Origin: Iris pallida
Taxonomy: Eukaryota; Streptophyta; Magnoliopsida; Asparagales; Iridaceae
Assembly (NCBI GenBank): GCA_029216955.1
Contig: JANAVB010004000.1
Span: 1,571,025-1,635,024 of the forward strand
Direction: 5' to 3'
Length of the DNA: 64,000 bases
Position numbers and translations under genes: made by a program. The stretch's first letter is position 1, and every line of letters starts with the position of its first letter. This document shows, in pieces, positions 27,418 to 40,216 of this stretch. A model generated the notes under the pieces. It searched no databases. It saw only the letters and a program-made list of their open reading frames with translations, and was not told the DNA's origin.

Positions 27418-27456
27418 GTTACAACCCGTAAACCAAACAAGGACCGGGGTTGTAAC
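27418..27456 (-). repeat. Inverted repeat (hairpin) in E right LTR
   Basis: GTTACAACCC at 27418-27427 pairs with GGGTTGTAAC at 27447-27456. A related, imperfect copy is near 27253-27300. Confidence 0.7.
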
Positions 27457-28099
27457 CCTTCTCCTGAACAGAACTTAGCCTCCGATCGTTCATCAACAAA
27501 AGTAAAGCATAAACAATAATATACTAAAAAAAACATACGGACACTGCCTAGACAAAACTAGACTGGACTGACTCCATCCATCAATCACGGCCAAGCAATG
27601 AGTACGGCTTGATACTTTAACTAACTAGGGTTATCACAAGCCTAATTACTATAAGATGCAATAAGATGTTCCAGCAGTCACAAGCCATGCAGACTATTCG
27701 AGTTATCCTTCCGCAGGTTGAGAGAGTTGTATTAGGTGACTTTGGGGTGCAACACATGACAGCGTGCTGGAAATGCGCCCTACTCATCGGCAGGCTACAA
27801 GTCCAATTAAAGCGCCCAGATAACAGGATTACATGTGACTGGAAAATCTTTTTATGAGCTACTTGATCAATCTAGTCGTTATCCTACTTAGATTCAGTAT
27901 GAATTCGTGACCGTGGTAATGAAGAATCCATATCCTAGACATGATGCAAGATGAGACATGTAGCTTGTGCACGCATACACAAAGAATTTAACCATGGTGT
28001 CCAAAAGAGTTACATTAGCAAGGGAAAATAGTCGTCGCAACAGCATCTTGATTAAGCATGTCATGCTTAGGTTTACTTATCATATAAAGAGTATTTGTC

Positions 28100-28290
28100 A
28101 AGAGTGCGCCTCTACAGGCCACTATCATATAAGCAAAGAAGGGACATGTTCTAGAGTGCACCACTACGGATCACTATCATGTAAAGCAAAGAAAGAAATG
28201 TTCAAGAGTGCACCACAATGGGTCACTATCATGTAAAACAAAGAAAATGCATAAATCATGAGTGCACCACAACGTGTCACTATAAAGAAA
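28100..28290. repeat. Tandem GTGCACCAC units in E right LTR
   Basis: Four imperfect units of about 55-60 bases, each with AGTGC(G/A)CC, a CTACGGG-like stretch, and CACTATCAT. One to three related units occur in the LTRs of A, D and the solo LTRs (for example 56638-56780 and 34895-34965). Confidence 0.7.
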
Positions 28291-29158
28291 TTCTAAACAT
28301 GGCATAGATTGTAATGTATAATAAATCCAAAAAAAGCATGGAAACACATATCATATCACATAAGAAATATTCGAAAGGGAAGACATATCCTGACATATGG
28401 GAGGGGATAAGTAAAAGTAACTAATTGACATAAAACAATAATTGAATCTGTGCTAGTGTTAGGTGTATAAAGGGTGTACAATCATTTTCTAACTGTACAA
28501 GATCATCAAATCATGTTAAGAAATTTATTGTAGTCGAAGAAAACCTCAAAACATCAAGAACAAAAAACATGCCAAAAGGGGCAAAACTATGACTGAAATT
28601 ATTGATCGCATAAGAACTCCAATAAGGTGAACTGAGAAAATTCTGAAGCCAAGACAAATGTCTACAAGCTTCGTGTCCGAGTGTTTTTCAAGACTAACCG
28701 CTGAATAGCTCAAATGGGCAAAATAGTCAAAACAGTCATTCGTGCTAGGGCCAGCCAACACGGGCCAAGGTGGCACCATGGCTAAGAAAGGTGCCAAGGT
28801 CAGAATGGCGCCTAGGTGCACAAGGGCACCCAAGGCCAGAAGGGGTCAGGGACAACATGCGTCCAAAGGTAGCATGCACCATGGAAGCATGCGCCCAAAG
28901 CATCATGCACCCATAAACAGGCATGCGCCCAAGGAAGAATGCGCCCAAGGAAGCATGCGCCCGAAGGGAGCATGCGCCTAAAGATCATGCGCCCAGGGTA
29001 CATTTACTATGGAAGGGCACGCGCCCAAGACTATGCGCCTACAGCTATGCGCCTAAGGCTATGCGTGTCATGGAGAGCATGTACTAAGGAATTCATGCGC
29101 CTAGGGCTGTACGCGCCTAAGCGTGCATGCGCCCACATGATGGGGACAGGGTGTATTG

Positions 29159-29163
29159 GAAGG
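29159..29163. repeat. Target-site duplication of solo LTR, left copy
   Basis: GAAGG, repeated at 32410-32414. The uninterrupted E left LTR has the sequence once near 23367. Confidence 0.9.
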
Positions 29164-29626
29164 TGTAACGCCCCAGAACCAGAATACTGGAGAGCGGGGG
29201 CATACATAGCCAGCTATGTATAATGAAATGGAATCCATCTCACTATATGGTCACGGCTGTCTAGATATATGAGGGTTTAACTACAATCCATCAGTCTCCT
29301 ATGGTCAATAACAAGCCTAAATGTCTCAATCTCAAGCAAGCAAGTAAATTTACAAGATGTAAGATCACCAAATATACAATAGTAAGGCGTCCCAAACATT
29401 ACATATTCAACTGATCATGAAGCTAGTCGTTACAAAATATGAAGACTAGCAAGAGTTTTAGTCATACATGATCAACCCTAGGATCTGTCAATCATGTTAC
29501 AGCCCGTAGACGAACAGTAGTAAGGTATGCAATACGAGCTAACAGGTGCTCATCGACTAAACGTCTCAAAATGAGAATTTTATAATAGAGTGGGAGAGCC
29601 AAAAATAAATCCATTCGTTGTCCTGG

Positions 29627-29725
29627 TTACGCCTGGTGGTCATCATCGAGCTGGAAAGTCGGTAGATCCTCTGGAGCTGCTCCAAAATCTGGCCATACAA
29701 AACCAGCTGGGTCAGATCCCAGAAA
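29627..29725 (-). other. Conserved short open frame in the A-family solo LTR
   Basis: Thirty-two codons and TAA, intact. Includes DPAGFVWPDFGAAPEDL. Confidence 0.4.
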
Positions 29726-30729
29726 AAGCAAGTGCCACAAAGGAGGCTTCACTTAGGAACTAAAACCAGCAATTAGCACAAGAATATAAATAAATAATAA
29801 GAACTGGATACATAAAAAATTAAGGATGATATACGACGAGATAACTATGGAACTATTCAGATAACTAGGTTACAACCAGTAAACCAAACAAGGACCGGGG
29901 TTGTAACCTTTCGTCTGAACGAAACTTAGTTTCCCACCATTTATCGGCAAGATAATATAAGAAATCAGGTCATGTAACAATCTTGTACAGGATCAAGACA
30001 AGACTAGACTGATTACGCCTCATCCAACAATCACGGTCCAGCAATAAGTACGGCTTGATACTTTAACTAACTAGGGTTATCACAGGCCTAGTTACTAGCA
30101 AGATGCAGTGAGATGTTCCTCCAACCACAAGCCTTGCAGCTAATCCAGGTTATCCAGGCGACTTGAATTCATTAAGCAGTTATCAAGAATTGTTAGGTGG
30201 CTTGGTGTGCAACACATGACAGTGTGTATGGAACTTGTTTCATGAAGTATCCCACATAATAGTGGGCTGGAAATGTACCCTACTCGACAGCAGGCTACAA
30301 GTCCAACAATGGTGGCCGGGATAACGGGATCGTCTGTAACTGGAGAAATCTCTCGTGACTACTTTATTATTCTAGTTATTAGCCCTAGCCATTTACAGTA
30401 GGTATCCCTGACCGTGGTACTCAGGTGTCCCTGTCCTAGACATGATACAAGACAATACTGGTTCATTTGTACAAGCACAATCGTCCATGGTATCCAGGTC
30501 ATTCATTCTTGTCATGTCAAGCTAGCCGTCGCAACAGCATATCGAGGTATATCATGTCAAGTTTATCGTGTCAAGTTTACTGTCAGGAGTACGCCACGAC
30601 AGGCCACTATCATATCATGTTATTTGTCAAAAGTGCACCACAACGGGTCACCATCGTGTCAGGAAACATATTAAAATTTAATGGCACAAGCATACATGTG
30701 GTAATTAAATATTAGCAGGGACAAGGGCT

Positions 30730-31800
30730 GTAGAGGAATCATGCGGCTCAAGAAAATTTTCATGCGGCTAGCAAGTCACTTGTCATATGCGGCTAGGCAA
30801 GTTGCATGCAAGCAGCTAATTAAAGGGCCATGCGGCCAACAATTAATAATGTTGCCACTGTACAAGAGTTAAATAATTGCATGCACTAAAGCAAATAAAA
30901 TATTGAGCCTATGTGGCAAGCAAATGCATGTGGCCAGCTATTGAACTGCCATATGCGGCCAGCTATGGTTGGGCCATATGCGGCCAGCTATTTCTAATGG
31001 CCCATGCGGCCAACTAATTGCTATGGCCTTATGCGGCCAACAATGAATCCTATGCGGCCAGCTATTTCTTAATGGCCATATGTGGCCACAATAGTTGTTC
31101 CCATGCGGCCAACATATATTACCATATGCGGCCAACATATATTACCATATACGGCTAACATATAGATTGAATAGTCAAAGCAATTATTAATAGCCAAAGC
31201 ATGCATGCATATGCGGCTAAATACTGTTTCCATGCGGCCAACTTAGCTTCCAAATGCAAGCAAAATGCTAATGCCTGCATACAACTAATGCTAATGCATT
31301 AAATATAAAAGCATATGCGGCTAATGCATGCAAGCTTAAAGCATGCATTAAATATAAAAGCTTATGCTGCTAATGCATGCAAGCTTAAAGCATGCATTAA
31401 ATATAAAAGCTTATGCGGCTAATGCATGCAAGCTTAAAGCATGTATTAAATATAAAAGCTTATGCAGCTAATGCATGCAAGCTTAAAGCATGCATTAAAT
31501 ATAAAAGCTTATGCTGCTAATGCATGCAAGCTTAAAGCATGAATTAAATATAAAAGCTTATGCGGCCACAATAGCTAAGGCCATACAGAGAATTACATAT
31601 GCGGCCAAGAATGATTCCATGCGGCCAACATTTGATTGGCCATATACGGCTAAATACTGTTTCCATGCGGCCAACTTAGCTTGCAAATGCAAGCAAAATA
31701 CTAATGCCTGCATAATAAAAAGGCCATGCAATTAATAATGCTCATGCGGCTCAGAGCTACAAAAATACTCATACGGCTCAGCAACTCAATGTTGCATACG
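30730..31800. repeat. ATGCGGCC short-period array in solo LTR
   Basis: About thirty scattered ATGCGGC(C/T) cores, often CATATGCGGCCA, at 20-50 base spacing, in AT-rich context. It matches the GCCGCAT array of A (16912-17360) on the opposite strand but is more than twice as long. Confidence 0.85.
31292..31561. repeat. 49-bp tandem repeat inside the array
   Basis: About five units of 49 bp. GCATGCATTAAATATAAAAG or a one-base variant starts at 31341, 31390, 31439, 31488 and 31537. Units carry CTTATGC(G/T/A)GCTAATGC and ATGCATGCAAGCTTAAA. Variation sits mostly in the GC core. Confidence 0.95.
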
Positions 31801-32122
31801 GCCAAAAGTGCAATTAATGGCTCCCACCGAGAACATATCCATGGAAAATACCATGGCCTCCATGCTCTACCAAACAACAATAGAAACCCAAATCCAGACT
31901 CCCGTAGGTCAAATTTGGACAAAATGGAATTCTCTACAATATGGAACCATCAGATAGCAAAAGTATACGGGTTTGATATATCAAAACTAATAAAAACTGA
32001 AAATACCACAAAGCTAGATCTACAAGAAATTAACCATGGAAATGAAAAATGCTAAGTACTAAAGTGGGTTAGAAACACATAAGAAAGGCAGTAGAACAAT
32101 AAAAATGGGGTTCCTCCATGAA

Positions 32123-32138
32123 GCAAGATGCACTTGCC
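32123..32138 (-). other. Hairpin with palindromic loop in solo LTR
   Basis: On the minus strand GGCAAGTGCATCTTGC, as in A and D. Confidence 0.6.
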
Positions 32139-32409
32139 TAAACCTCCCTCTCTCAGGTTGGTGGAGAAGTAATGGTAGGGAAGAAGAAGAGTTAATGAGG
32201 AGAGAGAATGTTTGGTGGGATATAAATGACGGTTGTGGTGGTAGGTGGGGTGGGTTCACAACAAACCGAACCAAGCCCAAACAATCCGAACCGTACCAAG
32301 ATAAACCAATCAATAAAATGCCATAATAAATCAAGCAGGAAGACATGCAATACGAGTCAAAATACGTACACGTATACCAAAATACGTAATACGAACAATG
32401 GTCTTTACA

Positions 32410-32414
32410 GAAGG
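32410..32414. repeat. Target-site duplication of solo LTR, right copy
   Basis: GAAGG, identical to 29159-29163. Confidence 0.9.
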
Positions 32415-33141
32415 GAAGCAAGAAGACTATCTTCCTAGGTAAGTGGACGCATAATCAGGGCTATGCGTCCAAGCGAAGGGGGAACAGGGTGTACTTGGGC
32501 GCATATAAAGGCTATGCGCCCAGGGCTATGTGCAAAGGGCCATGTGCCTAAGCACAGGAAGCTGGGGGCCTTGGGCGCATAAAAATAGCTATGCGCCCAA
32601 GGAAAGACTGCTGTGGGTGCATGGAAATGCTATGCGCCCAGCACTGTTCTTCTTCCCCAATCCGAGAACATGAGTTCATGGAACCCATGAACTTTCCAAG
32701 TTCATAAATCACTCAAAACAAATCGAAATCCGAGTTTTCAAAGGTCCATTTTGAGTAAAATCAAATTCTCTACAACCTGAAACAATCAAAACTTAGAAAA
32801 TAATAAAGTTTGGTATATCAAAACCCAAAAAAGCCAAGAATTGAGTAAACTTAGATCTACAAGAAATTATCCACCAAATAAAAAAATACTAAGTTCTAAA
32901 GAGGCTTATAATCAAGTAAGGAAGAGTTTAAAACAAACAAAATAGCATTAGTCCAATATTTGGCAAGATGTACTTGGCTTAGTTTGGAGGAAAAAATGAA
33001 AAAGAAGAAGATAAAGAGAATGAAATAATATAAGAGAGAGAGAGAAGTTTCGGTTTTATACAAAACCATCTCATCACAAACCAACTAAACCAAACCAAGC
33101 CAAACCAAGTTGAACCAAGCCAAATTAAACCAAGTTAAAAT

Positions 33142-33146
33142 TAAAC
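33142..33146. repeat. Target-site duplication of C, left copy
   Basis: TAAAC, repeated at 49048-49052. The empty site is in the E left LTR at about 24099. Confidence 0.92.
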
Positions 33147-33530
33147 TATCACTACCATATTTCTAGTATGAGAGTATTTTGTCATTTTTGGGGTAATTTA
33201 AATTTATTAGAATTTATTAGAATTTTTGGGAATTTTTAGGAATTATTTTGGAATTGATTGGACTAGGTTGACTTTGACTAGTCTTGACCCTTGTAGACTA
33301 ACCTAGAAGCTAACCCTAGTTAGTATGGACTTGGTTAGGTTAAGTGACTCTAGTCTAACCTAGCATGACTTAAGTTAGTGGTAATTAGTTCATTAGAAAT
33401 TGAGTGGAGAAATTAGGAATTTAATTGGTTTGAGAAATGGCTTGTGGTTTCATAAGTCATTTTGTGACTTAACCTAATAGGACTAGCCACCTAGTGCAGC
33501 CTAGCCCTAGTCTACACTTGGCCGGCCACC

Positions 33531-33535
33531 TTAGC
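33531..33535. repeat. Target-site duplication of D-family solo LTR, left copy
   Basis: TTAGC, repeated at 36303-36307. The C 3' LTR shows the uninterrupted site at about 45391. Confidence 0.92.
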
Positions 33536-35159
33536 TGTCATGCCCCAGAACCAGAATACTGGAGAGCGGGGGCAGACATAGCCAGCTACGTATATTGAAA
33601 TGGAAAACCACCTCGATATTCGGTCACGGCTGTCTAGATATATGAGGGTTTATTACAAGCCAACAGTCTCTTATGGTCATGAACAAGCCTAATGTCTCAA
33701 TCACAAGCAAGTAAGTAAGGTCGCAAGATGTATGATCATTAAATATACAATAATAAGGCATCCCAAATATTACATATTCAGCTGATCATGAAGCTAGTCG
33801 TTACAAAATGTTAGGACTAGCAAGAGTTTAGTCATACATGATCAACCCTAGGATTTGTTAATCATGTTTACAGCCCGTAGGCAGACAGTAAGTAAAAGTG
33901 CTTCGAGCTAACAGGTGCTCGTCGGCTAAACGCCTCAAAAGAATAAATTTACAATAGAGTGAGCGAAACAAAATAGAAAACCCACTCGTAGCCCGGGTTC
34001 CTTCTAGTCGCCACCATCGGGCTGGAAGCTTGGTAGATCCTCGGGAGCTGCTTCGAAATCTGGCCACACAAAACCAGCTGGGTCAACCCCAGAAAGAGCA
34101 AGTGCCACAAGGGGGCCACGAAATAAGAACAAAATCCAGCAATCAGCACAGAAAATCTAATATTAAAACTAAAATTACGAAAATATGACAGGATGATATA
34201 CGACGAGATAACCATGGAACTATTTTGATAGCCAGGTTACAACCCGTAAACCAAACAAGGACCCGGGTTGTAACCCTTCATCTGAACAGAGCTTGGTTTC
34301 CCACCATTTATCGGCAAGATAAGTAATGTAAGAAATCAAGACAGGAAACAATCTTGTACTGGATCAAGACATGGCTAAACTGGTTATACCTTATTCAATC
34401 AATCATGGCCAAGCAGATACTACGGCTTACTACTTTAACTAACTAGGGTTATCACAGGCCTAATTACTAACAAGATGCAGTGAGATTGTTCCACAGCCAC
34501 AAGCCCTGCAGACCATCCAGGCTACCCAGGACGAAAGATTAGGGTTGAATTCAGGTGGGTACATCGCCCAGAAGACAAATATACCCTTAGGTGACTTAGA
34601 GGGTGCAACACTCGACGGTGCGCTGGAAATGTACCCTACTCGACGGCAGGCTACAGATCCCAAGAGCGCCCAGGTAACGGGATTGCCTGTAGCTGTGTCA
34701 TCTCTTCATGACTACTGTGTTATTCTAGTTATTAACCTTAATCCATTTTAGTAGGTACTCCTGACCATGGTACTCAGGAGTTCCATCCTAGACATGATGC
34801 AAGACTGGACAAGTGGATTAACAAGCAAGCAAGAAAGAACCACCCACGGTGTCAAGACAGGTCAAGTTAGGTTATCAAGTCATGTCAAGTCAGGAGTGCG
34901 CCGCCACGGGCCACTATCAAGTCATGTTGGTCATGTCAGGAGTGCACCACTACGGGTCACTGTCGTGTTATGCTAGTTCCTTGTCATACCAAGCCATGTG
35001 CAATAGTGATTCCAAACATAACAAGTAAAATCAAGTTCATGACAAAAGGCGTAAGGATATAAAATGGACGTAAAATATCTAATAAAATATCAAAATACGG
35101 GGTTATAGAAGAGCCAAGCTTAAAGAAATAAAACCAAAACTCCAAGAGTCAGTGGACTA

Positions 35160-35620
35160 AGCAAGGGTCAAGGGGCAGCATACGTGCAAAAGCACGCACG
35201 CAAGGCTCACTCAAGTCTGCGTACCAAGGCACCCTCAAGTGAGCAGTGTACGTGAGAAGTCACGCACACTCAAGGGGCAGCGTATGTGAAAGGTCACGCA
35301 CGCTACAGAGAGCAGCGTAGGTGAAAAGTTACGCACGCTCAGGGGAGGGCAGCGTATGTGAAAGTCATGCACGCTCAAGGGAGCAACTGCGTGAAAGTCA
35401 CGCACGCTACAGGGAGGAGTGTGTGAAAGTCACGCACGCTACAGGAAGCAGTGTGTGAAAGTCACGCACGCTCAAGGGAGCAGTGTGTGAAAGTCACGCA
35501 CGCTACAGGGAGGCAGCATACGTGAAAGTCACGCACGCTCAAGGAGACACGCTTCCAACAGGAAGCGTACTCAAGCCTGCATACGCAGCGCTAAAGAGCG
35601 CGCGTAGCTCAGTGTGCGTA
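35160..35620. repeat. GTCACGCACGCT short-period array in D-family solo LTR
   Basis: About twelve copies of GTGAAAGTCACGCACGCT(C/A)CA with AGGGAGCAG spacers, period about 30-35. It occupies the place of the CTGCGCA array of element D but has a different unit. Confidence 0.9.
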
Positions 35621-35953
35621 AGCTAAACAGCTCTGCACACTGCTCACTGTCTTCTCCAAACAGCAAGAACACATGGCTGAAACCAAAACTTCAAAGTTCA
35701 TAACTTGGCCATCCGAACTCCAAATCCGGATTTCCAAAGTTCCAACTTGGGTGAAACTGAAAGCTCTACCACATGGAAACATCAGAACTCAAGGAAAACC
35801 AACCAAAATGGATCAAAACATATAAAATCTGAAAATGGAAATAACTTAGATCTACATCAACAGAGACTCTAAATCATAAAAACCCAAGAACTAATGTTGG
35901 TCTCCATGTCCTAATCTAGCAAATGGACAAGGAAGATAGGGTTCTCATGTAGT

Positions 35954-35970
35954 GGCAAGATGCACTTGCC
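35954..35970 (-). other. Hairpin with palindromic loop in D-family solo LTR
   Basis: GGCAAGTGCATCTTGCC on the minus strand, identical to D. Confidence 0.6.
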
Positions 35971-36302
35971 TAGGGTTAGGAGAGTTGTGTGGAGGAAGGA
36001 AGAAGAAAAAGTTATAGGAAATTAATGGTGGAAGTTATGAGGAGAGAGAGTGGTAGATGGGGATATAAAGAGGGGGAGTTGTGGTGGGGATGAGGGGTAT
36101 CATAGGGCTAGGGTGTTCCAACACATAAAACCGAACTAAATCGAACCAACCCAATAAAACCGAGCCATGAGAAAACCCAAAATACGAGAAATACCGAAAT
36201 TCCATAAGCTTGAGAGAAAAAAAAATACATGCCAAAATCTAGATACGAGTAAAAATACGAAATACAGAAAAAATACGGGAAATATGAGAAATGAGGGTGA
36301 CA

Positions 36303-36307
36303 TTAGC
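36303..36307. repeat. Target-site duplication of D-family solo LTR, right copy
   Basis: TTAGC, identical to 33531-33535. Confidence 0.92.
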
Positions 36308-36326
36308 ATTCTAGGGATTCCCCCAC

Positions 36327-36333
36327 TATATAA
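36327..36333 (+). promoter_or_regulatory. TATA box of C 5' LTR
   Basis: CCCCACTATATAATCCCTCC; the same in the 3' LTR at 45417-45423. The D-family solo LTR is inserted only about 20 bases upstream, so it separates the TATA box from the rest of U3. Confidence 0.65.
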
Positions 36334-39300
36334 TCCCTCCTAAAATCTAGGGTTGCCTCTTTCTTAGGAAAGCTCAAAGTTCAAGAAGGTTAGTTTCCTA
36401 TTGTATTTTAATCCCTAGAACTCCATTCCTCTACCCTTTTTATTCTAATCTTTGCCATTAGGTTATAATACACCTATTCTTGCTGTCGTTAAGCTCTTAT
36501 CTTAGTTTGATGTGATTTGAGTGGATTGGGACATCAAGACAAGAGCTATTGATTGGGGATTTTTCTTGAAAGTTCAACAATAGGTAACTTTCTCATTTCT
36601 CCATGAAATTTCGATTTGTCTTCATAATTAGGAAGCCCTAGGGGTCCCCTAAGTGTCTGTTTTGTTGTCGTGTCAGGTTTCATAAGTTTCATGTCCATTT
36701 GGATACGTATCAGGGATATAGCCTAGGTGTTTGTCGAAATGCCACTGAGGGCATTTCGTTTAGTTTTGTGGAAAGTTTTTAAATAGGAATTTAGGTTTTA
36801 TTGTTGTTTATGCATTTCTATTCTTCTGAGGTGGTTCCTGTGTCGCGTTGTGTCATTCAGGACATGTGCACATGAGGGTGCATGCGCGCGCGCACAGACA
36901 GCGTGTCCTGCCTCTCGGGGTGGATTCATCGATGGACACGGCGACTCAGGTCATGCCACTTGGCATGGGCCAAGGGGCAACGACTGACACGAGTCCCTCC
37001 AAATCTGAGATGCTTTTATATCGTGTCGGACACGATTTTGTGCGTGCACAGGGTGTCCACTGTGTGTGCCAGTGTTCTGTGTGGTTCTTTTGTTCTATTT
37101 GAATTTAGACAGTTTAAATCATGAATTCTTCTGCTAATTAGATCCTATCAATATTGTATAACTATATTAGATTAGAGTTCCATATTAAAATCAGTTTTTA
37201 TGGGGTTAACTAGATTGATTTGGGGTTTCCTGTGCATTCTCTGATACGCATAAGTGTATCAGTAATACACTGTTCTCCCCTGGATAAATTCTTGATTAAT
37301 TATTGGTTCTAGGTGTGCTAGTGTATCCTAACATGTTGGGATCCCTATTATTTGTTTTGCAACCAAATGGGCCTGACAACTAGTTTGTGGGAATCAATGT
37401 TGATTGGGTTTAACTGTTTAATTCCTGGCACACATAGTTTCCCTCCCTGTTATGCAGGGTATTAGCTGTAATTGTTTGTGATACACTAGACATTCTTGAC
37501 AAGGTTGATCTCCTTTCCTTTCGAATAAATGACTGAGCATGTTTTCCTTTAAGTCTGAATCTGTTATATATGGTTGGTTTTATTCCCTATTCTTTTCCTG
37601 AAAAAACTGGGAACACAACCCTGAGTTTCCCTTCAAAACCTGAGATTTTGCAGTTGGATGTTTAACTGTTGTTGTATTTTTCATATCTGAGTTGAACTCA
37701 GACTCCTGGACATTTAACTGCTGTCCAATTCATGCAAGACTGTTTTCTTCTTAATAACCTAACCACCCAAAAAACTAAGAATACTTGTACACTGTTTCAT
37801 TGATTTCTTTCTTTTTGTTTTAGCATATAGCTGAGTTTCATTGTTAACTAAGGTTCACATGAGTTGAACCTGAGATTATGTGTTAAACCTGAGTTCCCTT
37901 CACTGATTTCCTTCTCTTGAATTGACTAACTAGTTCCCTACCTTCCAATATAGGTTGGTTGTTCACTGAACATTCCTTTACTTTGATTTCAATATTGTGT
38001 TTCCTCTAAAACTGAGGTTATGTTCCCAGTTTTCCCACAACCTGAGTTTGGTATTGTTTAACTGTTGTTTGGTTCACTGTTTTCTTATGACGTTGATTTT
38101 CCAACCACTAGTGTTTTAAAAATCCTTCTCTTAACTGTAAACTATTTTCTGGGTTCAACCTGAACTGTGATTTGGGAGAAGGTTTTGATTTGGATTATAA
38201 ACTGAATTCCTTTCTTTTACTGTCTTCTAATACACACATATTGTATACTCATGTGTTTTCCCCTCTCTCCTTTCCTATGTAGATATATGCTTTGTGATAT
38301 ACATGTATATAAGTTTTCTATTTATGAGTATAGGTGTTTTCATATATATATTAGATATATATGGTGTATGGTAAAATATATGATATTATGTTTTATATGT
38401 CATGATATAGAGTATGGGTTTTTATATAGTGAATATAGGATGGATGTATTCTTAATGACTATTAGACATAGTCATGTCATGTGGTTATGAGTTTATGGTA
38501 TGATTAGGCATGGTATACCTAGTTGGAATCTAGATGGACTGTTTAGCCTTAGTAAACCTAGATTAGACTATTGAGACTTGGTTGACCTAGTTTGACTTCT
38601 AGGGTTGACCAGAGTTGACCAAGAGTTGACTTTTGCCTAGATTGACCCAGAATCATGTAGAATGCATAGTAGGACTTCATTTTACTATTCTGGACTTGTT
38701 GTGACTTGTGCTGTTCTGATTAGGAGCCAGACACCACTCCTCGGACAGTACTTTCATATTGGACACTCAGATACCAGGCGAGTACATTCTCTGATCATTT
38801 CATATCCTGCTTAGAATTATTTCCTGCATTAAATTACTTTACTTGTACTGTCATGTTGGTCACACGGATTGGTACTATACGGATCCCTTCTTGAGATGTT
38901 ATCCTTAGGGAGCATCGGGTACTACATGTTCTGTGCGTTTCACTTACATGACGTATCACAATGCTTCACAGGTTCTTTGATCACTTGTGACATATACCCT
39001 TATGATTACAGAGTCTCCTAGAATCTCTTATCCCATTTACTGGGTATCCTAGAATCTCCTAGAATCCCCATTCTTGGGACTACTATGTACCACCCTTCGG
39101 GGGCTTACCACCCTTCGGGGGCTATTACATAGAATCATAACATAACCTGTTTGGATCCTTGTGTACTGATTGGGGGTACGGGGAAGTAGAAGTAGACATG
39201 TGAATAATACCCAAGTAGTATCTTATCAGAATCTCTTCCATAGTGTCTTATCAGAATCTCCTATGCCATTTACATGTCTATATTGTACTCTGACTCACTA

Positions 39301-39487
39301 TCCACTGTTAGTCTCTATCTATAGTAGATATTTCTATTACAGCTTTCTCTCTCTGTTTACATACTGTACTTCTTTCAGTACCTGTATCTTACTTTATTGC
39401 ATGATTATATTTTCTAACCTGCTATGAACTGTTGAGATGTACTGTGCTCGCTCCTGTCCTGACTGGACCTGTTAAAATATTACAGAG

Positions 39488-39601
39488 GACGAGGAGGAGG
39501 CCTGCCTGGACACTTTCTACGGGGCAGCCTTAGATGACACCTGCGAGCTGGACCCTCAGGAGGACCCAGCTCTAGCTGAGGATATCACCCCGATTGCCTA
39601 G
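39488..39601 (+). other. Acidic open frame after a splice-acceptor-like site in C 5' LTR
   Basis: Thirty-seven codons and TAG, very rich in Asp and Glu (DEEEACLDTFYGAALDD and so on to ITPIA), directly after AAAATATTACAG. The 3' LTR has it intact at 48562-48675 with two amino-acid changes (Cys to Tyr, Glu to Lys). Its place, about 370-490 bases before the LTR end, matches that of the short frame in the A and D LTRs. No ATG starts it, so it would need splicing. Confidence 0.4.
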
Positions 39602-39973
39602 ACTAGATTAGGTAGGCTTATCATCTTTTATGTAGTCTTGAGGCATGTTTTAGCTAGACTTTATTTGGAGTTCAGAGTTGTATATATTCTTTCATTCTGT
39701 ATCTGAGACTATGTACTTCTGGATATTGCTGGGATTATCTTAGACTACTTTTCATCTATTTATTTCCTTGAGTTCTATTTCATATCGTGCTATCTCTTCC
39801 TTAGTTGTGATTGAGTTTTACTACTATGTCACCCCCATTCGGGGAGTATAAACTGTTTAGAGATATATTGCTAGATGATTGTTGACCTAGGACAGCGTTC
39901 TACCGCCGACACTGAGGCGTAGGCTGGACGTACCCACGTCTCGTGCCCATACTCTAGGGTACGGGTCGTGACA

Positions 39974-40216
39974 CGTTTTTAGTGGTGGCCATGCAGGTCT
40001 AGACTAGAAGTGTAGTGGTATTCGAATTAGAGTATCACTATTGCCTGCAGTAAGATATAGAACATTAATTTTAAGGTACTCAATCACTTTAGGAAAAACT
40101 CTTTTATTGCCTTCTAAAATCCTTATTGTCAGCTGATCCTTTGAATTTTTAACTGTCCGCCTTTGTTATTTTGCTTCTTTCTCAGAAATTGATACTCTTG
40201 TTTGCCTATCTTCAGG
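39974..40216 (+). other. Untranslated leader of element C
   Basis: Contains GTGGTGGCCATGCAGGTC at 39982-39999, homologous to the leader motif of the other elements, then AT-rich DNA ending in a pyrimidine-rich tract with TCTTCAGG directly before the gag ATG. Confidence 0.6.

Larger units (their letters stand above)
29164..32409 (-). mobile_element. Solo LTR of the A family, minus strand
   Basis: Begins TGTAACGCCCC and ends CTTTACA; the reverse complement is colinear with the A LTR (its start matches 6605, its end matches 1587 and 19079). It is flanked by GAAGG on both sides, with no internal region, so it is the product of recombination between two LTRs. At 3246 bp it is longer than the A LTR (about 2.8 kb), mostly from an enlarged CG-rich array and the 49-bp repeats. 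It carries the conserved short frame (29627-29725), two GTGCACCAC units (30585-30660) and the hairpin (32123-32138). Confidence 0.93.
33536..36302 (-). mobile_element. Solo LTR of the D family, minus strand, in the C 5' LTR
   Basis: A 2767-bp insertion beginning TGTCATGCCCC and ending GGGTGACA. The reverse complement follows the D LTR (55417-58102) from end to end. Flanked by TTAGC on both sides, with no internal region. The short frame at 34004-34095 has lost one base. The hairpin is at 35954-35970. Its CG-rich array (35160-35620) differs from that of D. Confidence 0.94.
33147..39973 (+). repeat. Element C 5' LTR, split by a solo LTR
   Basis: The pieces are 33147-33535 and 36308-39973. TATATAA is at 36327-36333. 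Downstream are donor-like AAG-GTTAG (about 36390) and TAG-GTAACT (about 36584) sites. A Pro/Thr-type acidic frame lies at 39488-39601. The end block GACAGCGTTCTACCGCCGAC is shared with F. Confidence 0.93.

Noticed and set aside
30730..31800. CRISPR-like spacing of short repeats
   Set aside because: Spacing is irregular, repeats are about 8-12 bases and vary, and the DNA is a plant LTR flanked by a target duplication.
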